DNA from: UBA10649 sp965227045
GTDB lineage: Bacteria; Actinomycetota; Actinomycetes; S36-B12
Assembly: GCA_965227045.1 (NCBI GenBank)
Contig: OZ245718.1
Span: 2,604,001 to 2,668,000, forward strand
Length of the DNA stretch: 64,000 nt
Direction: 5' to 3'
In this document: piece after piece, positions 1 through 8,639 of the stretch
Layout of the letters: the number at the start of each line of letters is the position of its first letter
Numbering within the stretch: the stretch's first letter is position 1
The notes under the pieces: generated by a model
What the model was told of the DNA's origin: nothing
The model's database searches: none
The model's input: the letters and a program-made list of their open reading frames with translations, nothing else
Position numbers and translations under genes: made by a program

Positions 1-913
1 TGCCGTTCATGACATGGCAGGTGGAGGTGCCCATGATCGCCACCATCTGGCCGGGCTCGATTGCCTGAGCCGCCGGGGCTGTCACGTGAGCATCGACATT
101 GCCGACGGCGACCGCGATGCCTTCGGGAAGCCCCGTCCATTGCGCTGCCTGGGCCGTCAGCGTTCCCGCTCGGTCACCGAGCCTGCCGATCGGATGATCG
201 AGCTTGTCGCTCACGAAGGTGGCGAACTCGGGGTTGAGCCCGGCAAGGAACTGGCTCGACGGATACTGCCCGTCCTGCAGAATCCCCTTGTATCCCGCCG
301 TGCACGCGTTGCGGACATATCGACCGGACAACTGCCAGACGATCCAGTCCGCCGCCTCGACCCAGCTGTCCATGGCGGCGTATACGTCGGGTGCCTCCTC
401 GAGGATCTGCAGCCCTTTCGCGAACTCCCACTCCGAGGAGATCAGGCCGCCGTACCGCGCGATCCACCTCTCCTGGCGTTCGTGCGCCAGCGCATTGATC
501 CGATCGGCCTGGGGCTGCGCGGCATGGTGCTTCCACAACTTCACGTACGCGTGCGGTTGATGCTCGAACTGCGCCAGTTCGCACAGCGGCGTGCCATCGG
601 CCATGACCGGGACCATCGTGCACGCGGTGAAGTCGGTGGCGATCCCGACGACGTGCTCTGGATCGATGCCCGAGGCGAGAAGGGCGGCCGGGACGGCGTT
701 CTTCAGGACGTCGACATAGTCCTGCGGAACCTGCAGCGCCCAGTCCGGGCCGAGGCGGGTCTGCCCGTCGGGCAGGACGTCGTCGAGCACCCCATGGCGG
801 TAGTCATGAGTGGCGGTGCCCATCTCGGCTCCGTCGCTCACCCGTACCACCAATGCCCGACCGGAGAGGGTGCCGAAGTCGACGCCAATGACAAAGCGCT
901 CGCCACGATCCAT
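1..913 (-). CDS. araB: Ribulokinase AraB, 5' part (gene runs off the left edge)
   Basis: FGGY-family sugar kinase that phosphorylates L-ribulose in cytoplasmic L-arabinose catabolism. Reading the minus strand from the ATG at 913 gives about 304 codons with no stop. The N-terminus carries the ribulokinase nucleotide-binding signature GVDFGTLSGRA, and further on are NVDAHVTAP and MGTSTCHVMNG, both typical of AraB rather than xylulokinase. A GAGG ribosome site lies just upstream of the start, and a perfect 18-bp LacI-type palindrome lies in the promoter. The gene is divergent from the LacI-family regulator at 1064. The remaining C-terminal half is outside the window. Family assignment is strong; arabinose specificity follows from the family. 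Confidence 0.93.
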   Translation of the reverse strand, partial: MDRGERFVIGVDFGTLSGRALVVRVSDGAEMGTATHDYRHGVLDDVLPDGQTRLGPDWALQVPQDYVDVLKNAVPAALLASGIDPEHVVGIATDFTACTMVPVMADGTPLCELAQFEHQPHAYVKLWKHHAAQPQADRINALAHERQERWIARYGGLISSEWEFAKGLQILEEAPDVYAAMDSWVEAADWIVWQLSGRYVRNACTAGYKGILQDGQYPSSQFLAGLNPEFATFVSDKLDHPIGRLGDRAGTLTAQAAQWTGLPEGIAVAVGNVDAHVTAPAAQAIEPGQMVAIMGTSTCHVMNG

Positions 914-936
914 CGTCGGCCTCCTCGGGTGCGGCA

Positions 937-954
937 CATGTGAGCGCTCACATG
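937..954. promoter_or_regulatory. LacI-family operator, AraR-type, between araB and its regulator
   Basis: A perfect 18-bp palindrome, CATGTGAGCGCTCACATG, sits 24 bp upstream of the araB start. Its core matches the TGTNAGCGCTNACA type of site known for LacI-type AraR in actinobacteria. Binding by the regulator at 1064 is inferred. Confidence 0.75.
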
Positions 955-1063
955 CGGGGCGAGCCTATTCTTATCGGTCCCCCGTGGATTCGTCTAGGGC
1001 CTAGGAAGGTGCGCCGTAGACTCCCGTTCGGCCACGAGGCCGCGCACGGAAAGGACCCGGACG

Positions 1064-2086
1064 ATGGTCACCCCGGCTGAGCGACACACCGCTCCGGTGA
1101 TGACCGACGTCGCCCGACTGGCCGGTGTCTCCCACCAGACGGTCTCGCGCGTGATCAACAACCATCCCAGCGTGCGGGAGGGCACCCGCCAGCGCGTGCA
1201 GGAGGCCATCGACCAGTTGGGCTATCGCCGCAACCTCGTCGCTCGGCAGCTCGCGACCGGTCGCGGACGAGCCCTTGGCCTCATCAGCGTTGACACCGCG
1301 CACGTCGGCCCCGCCAGCACGATCTTCGCGATCGCCGAGGCGTCGCGGCAGCGGGGCTACTTCGTCAACTTCGCGGCGCTGACCGAGATCGATGTGATGC
1401 ACATGCGAGAGGCGATCGACTACCTGAAGGACTCCTCGGTCGATGCGATCATTGTCATCGCGCCGGTTCGTGCTGCGGTTGAAGCGCTTCGGGACCTCGA
1501 CGCTGGCATCCCCGTGATTCGGATCGGCAAGTCCGCCGCGACCCTCGAGGCGGGGCTGTACGTCGACAACGTCGAGGGTGCGCGGATGGCGACTCGCCAC
1601 CTGCTCGAGTTGGGCCACCGACATGTGCACCACGTGTCCGGGCCGCCGGACTGGGTGGAGGCGGACGCACGGCTTCGCGGCTGGCGCGCCGAACTCGACT
1701 CCCGGTCGATCAATGCGCCGACCGTGGTCGCCGGGGACTGGAGCGCAGAGGCGGGCTATCGGGCCGGCCTAGAACTGGCCCAGAACCCTGACGTCACCGC
1801 GGTGTTCGCCGCCAACGATCAGATGGCCCTGGGCGTGATGCGTGGTCTGGAGGATGCCGGTCGCCGGGTGCCGCACGACGTGAGCGTCGTCGGCTTCGAC
1901 GACGTTCCCGACGCGGCCTTCTTCGGTCCGGCGCTGACGACCATCACGCAGGACTTCGCAGAGATTGGCCGGCGCAGTGTCGACGCGGTACTCGCCCTCG
2001 TGCAGGGCGACGACCTGCCCTCGCACGAGCCAGTGCAGCCGCAGCTCACGATTCGAGGGAGTACTGCGCCGCCTCGTTCCGCGTGA
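1064..2086 (+). CDS. LacI-family transcriptional regulator, AraR-like
   Basis: Predicted sugar-responsive repressor of 340 aa, the usual LacI length. The helix-turn-helix is at roughly residues 9-30 (DVARLAGVSHQTVSRVINN) with a hinge helix ending near LVARQL. The rest is a periplasmic-binding-protein-like effector domain that ends with the typical DDVPDAAFFGPALTTI segment. A GGAAAGG ribosome site precedes the ATG. It is divergent from araB and upstream of the ABC importer, with AraR-type palindromes at both promoters, so arabinose or an arabinose oligosaccharide is the likely inducer. A paralogue at 8617 has nearly the same recognition helix and could bind the same sites. Confidence 0.88.
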   Translation: MVTPAERHTAPVMTDVARLAGVSHQTVSRVINNHPSVREGTRQRVQEAIDQLGYRRNLVARQLATGRGRALGLISVDTAHVGPASTIFAIAEASRQRGYFVNFAALTEIDVMHMREAIDYLKDSSVDAIIVIAPVRAAVEALRDLDAGIPVIRIGKSAATLEAGLYVDNVEGARMATRHLLELGHRHVHHVSGPPDWVEADARLRGWRAELDSRSINAPTVVAGDWSAEAGYRAGLELAQNPDVTAVFAANDQMALGVMRGLEDAGRRVPHDVSVVGFDDVPDAAFFGPALTTITQDFAEIGRRSVDAVLALVQGDDLPSHEPVQPQLTIRGSTAPPRSA

Positions 2087-2110
2087 GGAATGTTCCCCGT
2101 AGCGCTCGTA

Positions 2111-2124
2111 TGTGAGCCCTAACT
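2111..2124. promoter_or_regulatory. Degenerate AraR-type operator half-palindrome
   Basis: TGTGAGCCCTAACT resembles the TGTNAGCGCTNACA sites at 937 and 2221 but the centre is CC instead of GC. It lies just after the regulator gene, in the leader region of the importer operon. It may be a weak auxiliary operator. Confidence 0.4.
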
Positions 2125-2220
2125 TTCGGACCATCACATGCCCTGAGCGCCCGATTATGAGGGTGGACAAGGGAACGATCGGTATCAAGTTGTGATGTTG
2201 AATCCTTGCGGGACCCCCAA

Positions 2221-2236
2221 ATGTTAGCGCTAATAT
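2221..2236. promoter_or_regulatory. AraR-type operator upstream of the binding-protein gene
   Basis: ATGTTAGCGCTAATAT is symmetric at 14 of 16 positions with a perfect TTAGCGCTAA core. It lies about 77 bp upstream of the importer's binding-protein start, a good position for repression of the operon. Confidence 0.7.
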
Positions 2237-2273
2237 CCGTGGCACGGCCCGATCGGGCTGTGGGCTAAGACCC

Positions 2274-2293
2274 ATCAGGCGTCGCAGCCTGAT
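2274..2293 (+). promoter_or_regulatory. Leader stem-loop ahead of the binding-protein ribosome site
   Basis: ATCAGGC and GCCTGAT form a 7-bp stem around a 6-nt loop, ending 7 nt before the AGGAGG ribosome site at 2301. It could stabilise the 5' end of the transcript. No known riboswitch fold was recognised. Confidence 0.3.
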
Positions 2294-2312
2294 CAAGTTC
2301 AGGAGGTTGGAT

Positions 2313-3350
2313 ATGGCAAAGCGCACACTGGCGGGCGCGGCTCTGATGGGGGCTGTCTTGCTCACCATCGCGGGCTGTTCCTCGGGCTCTTCTTCGTCGT
2401 CAAGTTCCTCCGAGGCCGCGGCGCCGAGCGCGGCAGCCTCTGAGGCAGCGGCACCCTCCGAGGCGGCCGCAGGCGAGCCGATCTCGGTCGGATTCGCGCA
2501 GACCGGGTCGGAGAGCGGGTGGCGTTCGGCGAACACCGAGTCGATGAAGACCGCGTTCTCCGCGGAGAACGGCTTCGATCTCACGTTCAACGCCGCTGAC
2601 AACGACCCCGCGGCGCAGATCGCCGCAGTCCGCTCCTTTATCAACCAGGGAGTCGACGCGATTGTTATGGCGCCGATCGTCTCCGATGGTTGGGACGATG
2701 TCCTGAAGGAAGCACAGGACGCTGGCATCCCCGTCGTTCTCGAGGACCGTACGGTCTCAGCTCCCGACAGCCTCTTCGCTACGTGGGTCGGACTGGACTT
2801 CAAGAAGGAGGGCGTGACGGCCGGAACGTGGGCCAAGGAGCAGTACGGCGATACCGACACCAAGATGGTCGTGCTCGAGGGCACGACTGGCTCGGCACCG
2901 GCCAACGACCGTGCGGCGGGCTTCGACGAGGGCATCGCAGGCAGCAAGATCCAGAAGATCGACTCGCAGACCGGCGACTTCACTCGTGACGGTGGCAAGA
3001 AGGTCATGGAGGGCTTCCTGCAGAAGTACGGAGTCGACGGCATCGATCTGGTCTTCGCACACAACGACGACATGGCTCTCGGCGCAATCGAGGCCATCGA
3101 GGCGGCTGGCGCCAAGCCAGGCGAGGACATCAAGATCATCTCGATCGATGCGGTCAAGGACGGCATGGACGCACTCATCGCCGGCAAGATCAACTACATC
3201 GTGGAGTGCAACCCGCTGTTGGGCGAACTCGCTGCCGGCCTAGTCAAGGACGTTCTTGCAGGCAAGCCGGTCGAGAAGGCGATCTACGTCGAGGACGGTG
3301 CGTTCGATGCGGAGCAGGCAGCCGCGGTGATCGATTCGCGTCTGTACTAA
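2313..3350 (+). CDS. Sugar ABC transporter substrate-binding lipoprotein, YtfQ-like
   Basis: Extracellular binding protein of a pentose or furanose importer. The ATG at 2313 is chosen because AGGAGG (2301-2306) is 6 nt upstream. The first 22 residues are a lipoprotein signal with lipobox TIAGC, followed by a Ser/Ala/Glu-rich linker of about 35 residues and a Peripla_BP_4-type domain. VGFAQTGSESGWR, AVRSFINQGVDAI, SQTGDFTRDGGKKVMEGF and AHNDDMALGAI closely follow the E. coli galactofuranose-binding protein YtfQ. First gene of an operon with ATPase and permease genes. L-arabinose, probably in furanose form, is the likely ligand because araB is adjacent. Confidence 0.9.
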   Translation: MAKRTLAGAALMGAVLLTIAGCSSGSSSSSSSSEAAAPSAAASEAAAPSEAAAGEPISVGFAQTGSESGWRSANTESMKTAFSAENGFDLTFNAADNDPAAQIAAVRSFINQGVDAIVMAPIVSDGWDDVLKEAQDAGIPVVLEDRTVSAPDSLFATWVGLDFKKEGVTAGTWAKEQYGDTDTKMVVLEGTTGSAPANDRAAGFDEGIAGSKIQKIDSQTGDFTRDGGKKVMEGFLQKYGVDGIDLVFAHNDDMALGAIEAIEAAGAKPGEDIKIISIDAVKDGMDALIAGKINYIVECNPLLGELAAGLVKDVLAGKPVEKAIYVEDGAFDAEQAAAVIDSRLY

Positions 3351-3386
3351 GTAGTTCCGCACTAGCCTGCACGACGGGCGTGCAAC

Positions 3387-3418
3387 GGTCGGGGGGCCAG
3401 TCAATCGGCCCCCCGACC
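3387..3418 (+). terminator. Strong intercistronic hairpin after the binding-protein gene
   Basis: GGTCGGGGGGCC and GGCCCCCCGACC form a perfect 12-bp stem with an 8-nt loop. No T-tract follows. It is more likely an attenuator or 3'-end protector that raises binding-protein mRNA over the downstream genes than a full stop. Confidence 0.6.
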
Positions 3419-3448
3419 TCACGCCGCCCACACTGAAAGGTGCCTGAC

Positions 3449-4993
3449 GTGAGTGATCAGCCCGAAGACCTGCCGGGACGGTCGGTGGTCAGCATGCGCG
3501 GGATCACGATTGGCTTCCTCGGGGTTCTCGCGTTGGACGGCGTCGACTTCACCATGCGGCCTGGCGAGATTCACGCCCTCATGGGCGAGAACGGAGCCGG
3601 GAAGTCCACGTTGATCAAGGCCCTGACCGGGGTCTACCCGATCGATGCGGGAGTCATCACCGTGGGCGGTGAGTCGGTGAGCTTCCGCTCCACCTCGGAC
3701 GCGCAGGCCGCAGGAATCTCCACCGTGTATCAGGAGGTGAACCTGTGCCCGAATCTCTCCGTCGGCGAGAACGTCATGCTCGGCCACGAACCACGCCGCC
3801 GAGGCGTAATCGACTGGAAACGCGTGCACGAGCAGGCTGCTCTGCACCTGGACAGCCTCGGCGTGCGGATCGACACTCGCTCGATGCTGTCGAGTCATTC
3901 GTTGGCAATTCAGCAGTTGGTAGCGATCAGCCGCGCCATGGTTCTCGACTCGACCATCGTAATTCTTGACGAACCGACATCCAGCCTGGACCGCGGCGAG
4001 GTTGAACAACTCTTCGCTGTCATGCGCACGCTGCGTGACAAGGGCGTCGCAATCCTGTTCGTCAGTCACTTCCTTGAGCAGGTGTACGAGGTCGCCGACT
4101 GCGTCACTGTGCTGCGAAACGGCCGTCTGGTCGGTGAGTATGCGATCGCGGATCTGCCACGCGAGGAGCTGGTCGCCAAGATGATCGGGCGTGAGATGGA
4201 CGATCTCCAGGCGATCTCCCGTGTGTCCAATCGCGCCGTCGACCGCACCGGGGTTCCCGTCCTGTCGGCGAGGGACATCGGCAGGCGAGGCGTTCTCGAG
4301 CCCGCCGATGTCGACGTCTTCGACGGCGAGGTGGTGGGCTTGGCCGGCCTGCTGGGCTCCGGACGAACCGAACTCGTGCGGCTGCTCTACGGCGCTGACC
4401 GTGCCGATTCGGGAGCCGTCGCCGTCCACGGCGAGCCGGCGAGGATCACCACCCCACGGATGGCAATCGACCGTGGAATCGTGTTCTCCTCCGAGGATCG
4501 TCGCGGGGAAGGAATCGTCCCCGACCTGACCGTCGCGGAGAACATCGTGCTGGGGATTCAGGCGCGTCGCGGCTGGCGGCGCAAGATCCGCAAGAGCGAG
4601 CGCGACGCGGTGGTTGCTGAGTACATCGAGGCGCTCGGCGTGCGCCCGAACAATCCCAATGCCGTCATGGGCACGCTCTCGGGAGGCAATCAGCAGAAGG
4701 TTCTGCTCGCCAGGTGGCTGGCGACAGCTCCAGAGTTGATCATCCTCGACGAGCCGACACGAGGCATTGACGTTGGTGCGAAGGCGGATATTCAGCGCAA
4801 GGTTGCCGAACTGGCGGCCGCGGGACTGTCCGTCATCTTCATCTCCTCCGAACTCGAGGAAGTACTGAGAATCGCGCAGCGGGTCCTGGTGATGCGCGAC
4901 CGAAAGGCGATCGGCGAACTCGACTCCGACCAGGTGGACCTCAACGATCTCGTGGAGTACATCGCCAATAGCCGTGAAGGGGATGCCGCCTGA
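3449..4993 (+). CDS. Sugar ABC transporter ATP-binding protein, YtfR-like (tandem ATPase)
   Basis: Cytoplasmic energising subunit with two fused ATPase domains, as in the ribose/arabinose importers. Domain 1 has Walker A GENGAGKST and Walker B ILDEPTSSLD, but a degenerate signature (SLAIQQ instead of LSGGQ). Domain 2 has a relaxed Walker A (GLLGSGRTE), a full LSGGNQQK signature and LDEPTRGID. About 514 aa. GTG 3449 is preferred because GAAAGG lies 8 nt upstream; GTG 3440 is in frame and also possible. Its stop overlaps the permease start by one base. A second complete ATPase gene follows the two permeases at 7071. Confidence 0.9.
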   Translation: MSDQPEDLPGRSVVSMRGITIGFLGVLALDGVDFTMRPGEIHALMGENGAGKSTLIKALTGVYPIDAGVITVGGESVSFRSTSDAQAAGISTVYQEVNLCPNLSVGENVMLGHEPRRRGVIDWKRVHEQAALHLDSLGVRIDTRSMLSSHSLAIQQLVAISRAMVLDSTIVILDEPTSSLDRGEVEQLFAVMRTLRDKGVAILFVSHFLEQVYEVADCVTVLRNGRLVGEYAIADLPREELVAKMIGREMDDLQAISRVSNRAVDRTGVPVLSARDIGRRGVLEPADVDVFDGEVVGLAGLLGSGRTELVRLLYGADRADSGAVAVHGEPARITTPRMAIDRGIVFSSEDRRGEGIVPDLTVAENIVLGIQARRGWRRKIRKSERDAVVAEYIEALGVRPNNPNAVMGTLSGGNQQKVLLARWLATAPELIILDEPTRGIDVGAKADIQRKVAELAAAGLSVIFISSELEEVLRIAQRVLVMRDRKAIGELDSDQVDLNDLVEYIANSREGDAA

Positions 4994-6039
4994 TGCGCAT
5001 TCTTAGGCATCGACTGTTCTGGCCGATCGCTGCCCTCGTGGCGCTGATCATCATCAACACGATCTCCCGGCCGCAGTTCATCAAGATCACCGTGCGCGAC
5101 GGCCAGTTGTACGGCGCGCTTATCGACATCCTTCGTAACAGCGCGCCGCTCATGCTGGTCGCCTTGGGCATGACCATCGTGATCGCCACCCGCGGTATCG
5201 ACCTGTCTGTCGGCGCAGTGATGGCGGTCTCCGGCGCGGTTGCCTTGACGATCATCGACGGCTCCGGTGATCCGAACAATCTCGGCACCGTGCTCGTCGC
5301 GATTGTGGCGGCCATCCTCGTTGGCCTGGTACTGGGCTCCTGGAACGGCTTCCTCATCAGCGTGCTGAAGATCCAGCCGATCATTGCCACGTTGGTCCTG
5401 ATGCTCGCCGGACGAGGCGTGGCATTGCTCATCACGGGCGGGTTCATCACTACGGTCAACAGCGACCCATTCGAGTTCATCGCGAGTGGCTATGTGCTCG
5501 GACTGCCATTCGCATTCCTCATCGCGCTCGCGGCAATCATTCTCGTGAGCGTGTTCGAACGGCGCACCGCGCTTGGCATGCTGACCGAGGCTGTCGGCAT
5601 CAACCCTGAGGCAAGTCGCCTTGCCGGCGTCAGGTCGCGCGGCATCATCTTCAGCGCCTACGTGCTCAGCGGCCTGATGGCGGCGATGGCAGGCATCATC
5701 TACAGCTCGAATATCAAGGCCGCCGATGCGAACGCAGCGGGACTGTTCATCGAGCTGTACGCCATCCTCGCTGTTGTTCTCGGCGGTACTTCTCTGCAAG
5801 GGGGCAAGTTCAGCATCGCCGGCACGGTCGTCGGCGTGTTCATCATCCAGACTCTGAACTCGACCATCTTGTTCCTGGGCGTGCCGTCACCGCAGAGTCC
5901 TGTCTTCTTCGCGCTCGTCGTGATTCTCGTGGTCATCGTTCAGTCGCCTCGGATGCGTGATCTGGGCCGACGAGCGTGGCGAGCACCCGGTTCACGTGCC
6001 TCCGCCGACACTCGTCAAACCGAAAAGGTGGGGTCATGA
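4993..6039 (+). CDS. Sugar ABC transporter permease, YtfT-like
   Basis: Membrane subunit of the same importer, 348 aa, with about eight or more hydrophobic segments. It belongs to the BPD_transp_2 family: VALGMTIVIATRGIDLSVGAVMA is the conserved loop of ribose/xylose/galactofuranose permeases. ATG 4993 shares its first base with the TGA of the ATPase gene, indicating translational coupling. The C-terminus ends in an ATGA overlap with the second permease. Together the two permeases should form a heterodimeric channel. Confidence 0.9.
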   Translation: MRILRHRLFWPIAALVALIIINTISRPQFIKITVRDGQLYGALIDILRNSAPLMLVALGMTIVIATRGIDLSVGAVMAVSGAVALTIIDGSGDPNNLGTVLVAIVAAILVGLVLGSWNGFLISVLKIQPIIATLVLMLAGRGVALLITGGFITTVNSDPFEFIASGYVLGLPFAFLIALAAIILVSVFERRTALGMLTEAVGINPEASRLAGVRSRGIIFSAYVLSGLMAAMAGIIYSSNIKAADANAAGLFIELYAILAVVLGGTSLQGGKFSIAGTVVGVFIIQTLNSTILFLGVPSPQSPVFFALVVILVVIVQSPRMRDLGRRAWRAPGSRASADTRQTEKVGS

Positions 6040-7049
6040 CGACCGTGACCAAGCCAGAGACCGCCACGTTCCGGCAGGCGAACGATCGATTCCTGAAGCG
6101 GCACGCCTCGCTGATGCCCACGGTGGCCGCGCTGGTGGTGCTGATCCTGCTCCTGGTCGCCGCTCAGATCTACTTCGGCAACTTCGTGACGCCAAGGAAC
6201 ATGTCGGCGCTTCTACTCGACAACGCCTACTTGATGGTGATCGCGGTGGGCATGACATTCGTCATCCTCACGGCGGGTATCGACCTGTCCGTCGGCTCGG
6301 TCATGGCCTTCACGGGGATCCTGCTCGCCTACCTGCTGGGCGATCAGTTGCCTGTGGTGGTCGCGGTTCCCATCATCCTGGTCGCCGGTGCGCTGATCGG
6401 GCTGCTCATCGGCGTCCTCGTTCAGTACTTCAACGTGCAACCGTTCATCGCATCGCTAGCGGGCCTGTTCTTGGCCCGAGGTCTGGCGTTCGTGGTGAGC
6501 CTGGCCTCGATCCGGGTGGAGAACGATTCCCTCCTGTGGCTGCAGTCAACCCGGTTCAAGATCGGCGACTGGTACATCACACCAACAGGAATCATCGCGC
6601 TCGGGTCGGTCCTGATTGCCGCGATCGTTCTTCAGTACACCCGTTTCGGGCGCACGATCTACGCGATCGGTGGCAACGAGCAGTCCGCTCGGCTCATGGG
6701 TCTGAAGGTGGCGCGCACGAAGGTGCTCGTCTATCTGATCTCGGGAACCCTTGCCGGAGTAGCGGGCGTCATACTCACCGCCTATTCCGGCGCGGGCTAT
6801 CCCCGAAACGGCATCGGCACCGAACTCGACGCTATTGCTGCCGTGGTCATCGGCGGCACACTGCTGTCGGGTGGCCGCGGGTACGTCATCGGCTCGATGA
6901 TCGGCGTCTTCGTGTACGGCACCATCAAGGCAAGCATTTCGTTCCTGGGTGCCGAGCAGTCGTGGATGCAGATCATCGTCGGGGCGTTGCTCCTGCTGTT
7001 CATCTTGATCCAGCGATTCATCGTGGCCCGGACCGAGCGCAGGGAATAG
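6036..7049 (+). CDS. Sugar ABC transporter permease, YjfF-like
   Basis: Second membrane subunit, 337 aa, BPD_transp_2 family. It has the same conserved VGMTFVILTAGIDLSVGSVMA loop and FLARGLAFVV, typical of YjfF. ATG 6036 is chosen over upstream in-frame starts because AAAAGGTGGGG lies just before it and it forms an ATGA overlap with the first permease. The order binding protein, ATPase, permease, permease is that of E. coli ytfQRT-yjfF. Confidence 0.9.
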   Translation: MTTVTKPETATFRQANDRFLKRHASLMPTVAALVVLILLLVAAQIYFGNFVTPRNMSALLLDNAYLMVIAVGMTFVILTAGIDLSVGSVMAFTGILLAYLLGDQLPVVVAVPIILVAGALIGLLIGVLVQYFNVQPFIASLAGLFLARGLAFVVSLASIRVENDSLLWLQSTRFKIGDWYITPTGIIALGSVLIAAIVLQYTRFGRTIYAIGGNEQSARLMGLKVARTKVLVYLISGTLAGVAGVILTAYSGAGYPRNGIGTELDAIAAVVIGGTLLSGGRGYVIGSMIGVFVYGTIKASISFLGAEQSWMQIIVGALLLLFILIQRFIVARTERRE

Positions 7050-7070
7050 CGGCAAGAGAAAGCGCGTCGA

Positions 7071-8639
7071 TTGCTCGTGTCCACCCCATCGCACGACAAT
7101 GGCCGGGTGGATCAGCCGCGACCGCTGCTCGAACTCACCGGAGCGACGGTTCGCTTCGGCACGGAAACCGTCTTGGACGCAGTGGACTTCCGGCTCATGG
7201 CCGGCGAGATCCACTCGCTCATGGGCGAGAACGGAGCGGGTAAGACCACTCTCGTCAGGGCGATCACCGGTGCGCTCCCCCTTGATGCGGGGGTGCTGCG
7301 TTTGGCTGGGAGCGAGGTCAGTTTCGCCAGCCCGCATGCCGCCCAGGAGGCGGGCATCAGCACTGTGTACCAGGAGATCGAGCTGCTGCCGAACGTGTCG
7401 GTGGCTGAGAACATCTCACTCGGCCGCGAGTCTCGGCGCTTCGGGATGATCAATTGGCGGGAGATGCGACGGACCGCATCGACCGTGCTCCACGAACTCG
7501 GGCTCGACATCGACCCAGCGTCGCTTCTGAGTACGCACCCGGTGGCCGTTCAGCAGCTCGTGGCAATCGCGAGGGCCATCTCCACTGACGTCAAGGTGCT
7601 CGTGCTCGACGAGCCGACGTCGAGCCTCGACGTGAATGAGGTCGCAGAGCTGTTCCGCGTGATGCGCGAGCTGAAGACCCGTGGCGTCGCGATTGTCTTC
7701 GTGTCGCACTTCTTGGATCAGGTCTACGAGATCTGTGACCGGGTGACGGTGCTGCGCGACGGACGGCTGGTCGGGGAGTACCGCACCACCGAACTGCTGC
7801 GCGTTGACCTCGTGCAGAAGATGCTCGGACGGGAGATCTCCGGCCATCGGGCAACGCAGGCAAGCGCAATCACCGGCTCAGATGCACCCGCCTTCCTCAG
7901 CGCGCGCGGCATCACCGTGTCACCCGGCGTCGCGGACGCAGATGTCGACGTGGCGGCGGGCGAGGTTCTGGGGCTTGCCGGCCTTCTCGGATCCGGGCGG
8001 ACCGAGTTGGCGCGCGCGCTGACGGGCGTGGACAGACTCCAATCGGGACAGATCCGGATCGAGCAGCGGGAGACGAGCCTGCCGACGCCCCGCCGAGCGA
8101 TGGCCCTCGGCATCGTCTACTCCCCGGAGGATCGCCGGTCCGACGGGATCGTCGCGGGACTGAGCGTTCTGGAGAACATCACGCTGTCTCTCCAGGCGCA
8201 GCGCGGGTTCCTGCGCAGGATCAGCACAGCTCGCCAACGAGAACTTGCCGAGAGCTGGGTCGAGGCTCTCGACATCCGACCGCCGGACCTGGATCGTCCG
8301 GCGGGGCACCTCTCGGGAGGCAACCAGCAGAAGGTGCTGCTCGCGCGCCTGCTCGCGACAGCTCCGCGGGTACTCGTGCTCGACGAGCCGACGCGGGGAA
8401 TCGATGTCGGGGCGAAGGTGGAGATCCAGAACCTCGTATCGGATCTCGCCGAGAACGGACTGTCGGTGGTGTTCATCTCGGCCGAACTGGACGAGGTCCT
8501 GCGAGTGAGTGACCGCGTGGCCGTGCTCAGGGACGGCCGGATCCTGGAGACGGTCCGATCCGTGGATGTGTCCGTGGATGAGCTGCTAGCCCTCGTAGCG
8601 CGCGCCTCGGTTCCCGATGGCGAGGGCGGAGATGTCTGA
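7071..8639 (+). CDS. Second tandem-ATPase subunit of the sugar importer
   Basis: A second complete sugar-importer ATPase, up to 522 aa, paralogous to the product at 3449. Domain 1 has GENGAGKTT and VLDEPTSSLD with a degenerate signature (PVAVQQ). Domain 2 has GLLGSGRTE, LSGGNQQK and LDEPTRGID. The start is uncertain: TTG 7071 follows AGAGAAAG, while GTG 7077 and GTG 7104 are in frame. It overlaps the downstream LacI gene. Importers of this class normally need one such gene, so this copy may pair with the first ATPase or serve a different binding protein. Confidence 0.85.
   Translation: MLVSTPSHDNGRVDQPRPLLELTGATVRFGTETVLDAVDFRLMAGEIHSLMGENGAGKTTLVRAITGALPLDAGVLRLAGSEVSFASPHAAQEAGISTVYQEIELLPNVSVAENISLGRESRRFGMINWREMRRTASTVLHELGLDIDPASLLSTHPVAVQQLVAIARAISTDVKVLVLDEPTSSLDVNEVAELFRVMRELKTRGVAIVFVSHFLDQVYEICDRVTVLRDGRLVGEYRTTELLRVDLVQKMLGREISGHRATQASAITGSDAPAFLSARGITVSPGVADADVDVAAGEVLGLAGLLGSGRTELARALTGVDRLQSGQIRIEQRETSLPTPRRAMALGIVYSPEDRRSDGIVAGLSVLENITLSLQAQRGFLRRISTARQRELAESWVEALDIRPPDLDRPAGHLSGGNQQKVLLARLLATAPRVLVLDEPTRGIDVGAKVEIQNLVSDLAENGLSVVFISAELDEVLRVSDRVAVLRDGRILETVRSVDVSVDELLALVARASVPDGEGGDV

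Noticed and set aside
14..943. A long open plus-strand frame of 309 codons opposite araB
   Set aside because: The minus strand encodes clear ribulokinase motifs; the plus frame has no recognisable domain and arises from high GC third positions.
2240..2306. A riboswitch in the importer leader
   Set aside because: Only small simple stem-loops are present; no conserved riboswitch core was recognised.
1769..3193. A 474-codon minus-strand frame across the LacI and binding-protein genes
   Set aside because: It crosses two well-supported genes and their promoter and is low-complexity Ser/Ala/Pro; no domain.
5957..7243. A 428-codon plus-strand frame over the second permease
   Set aside because: Arg/His/Gly-rich out-of-frame translation of a permease with clear motifs in the other frame.
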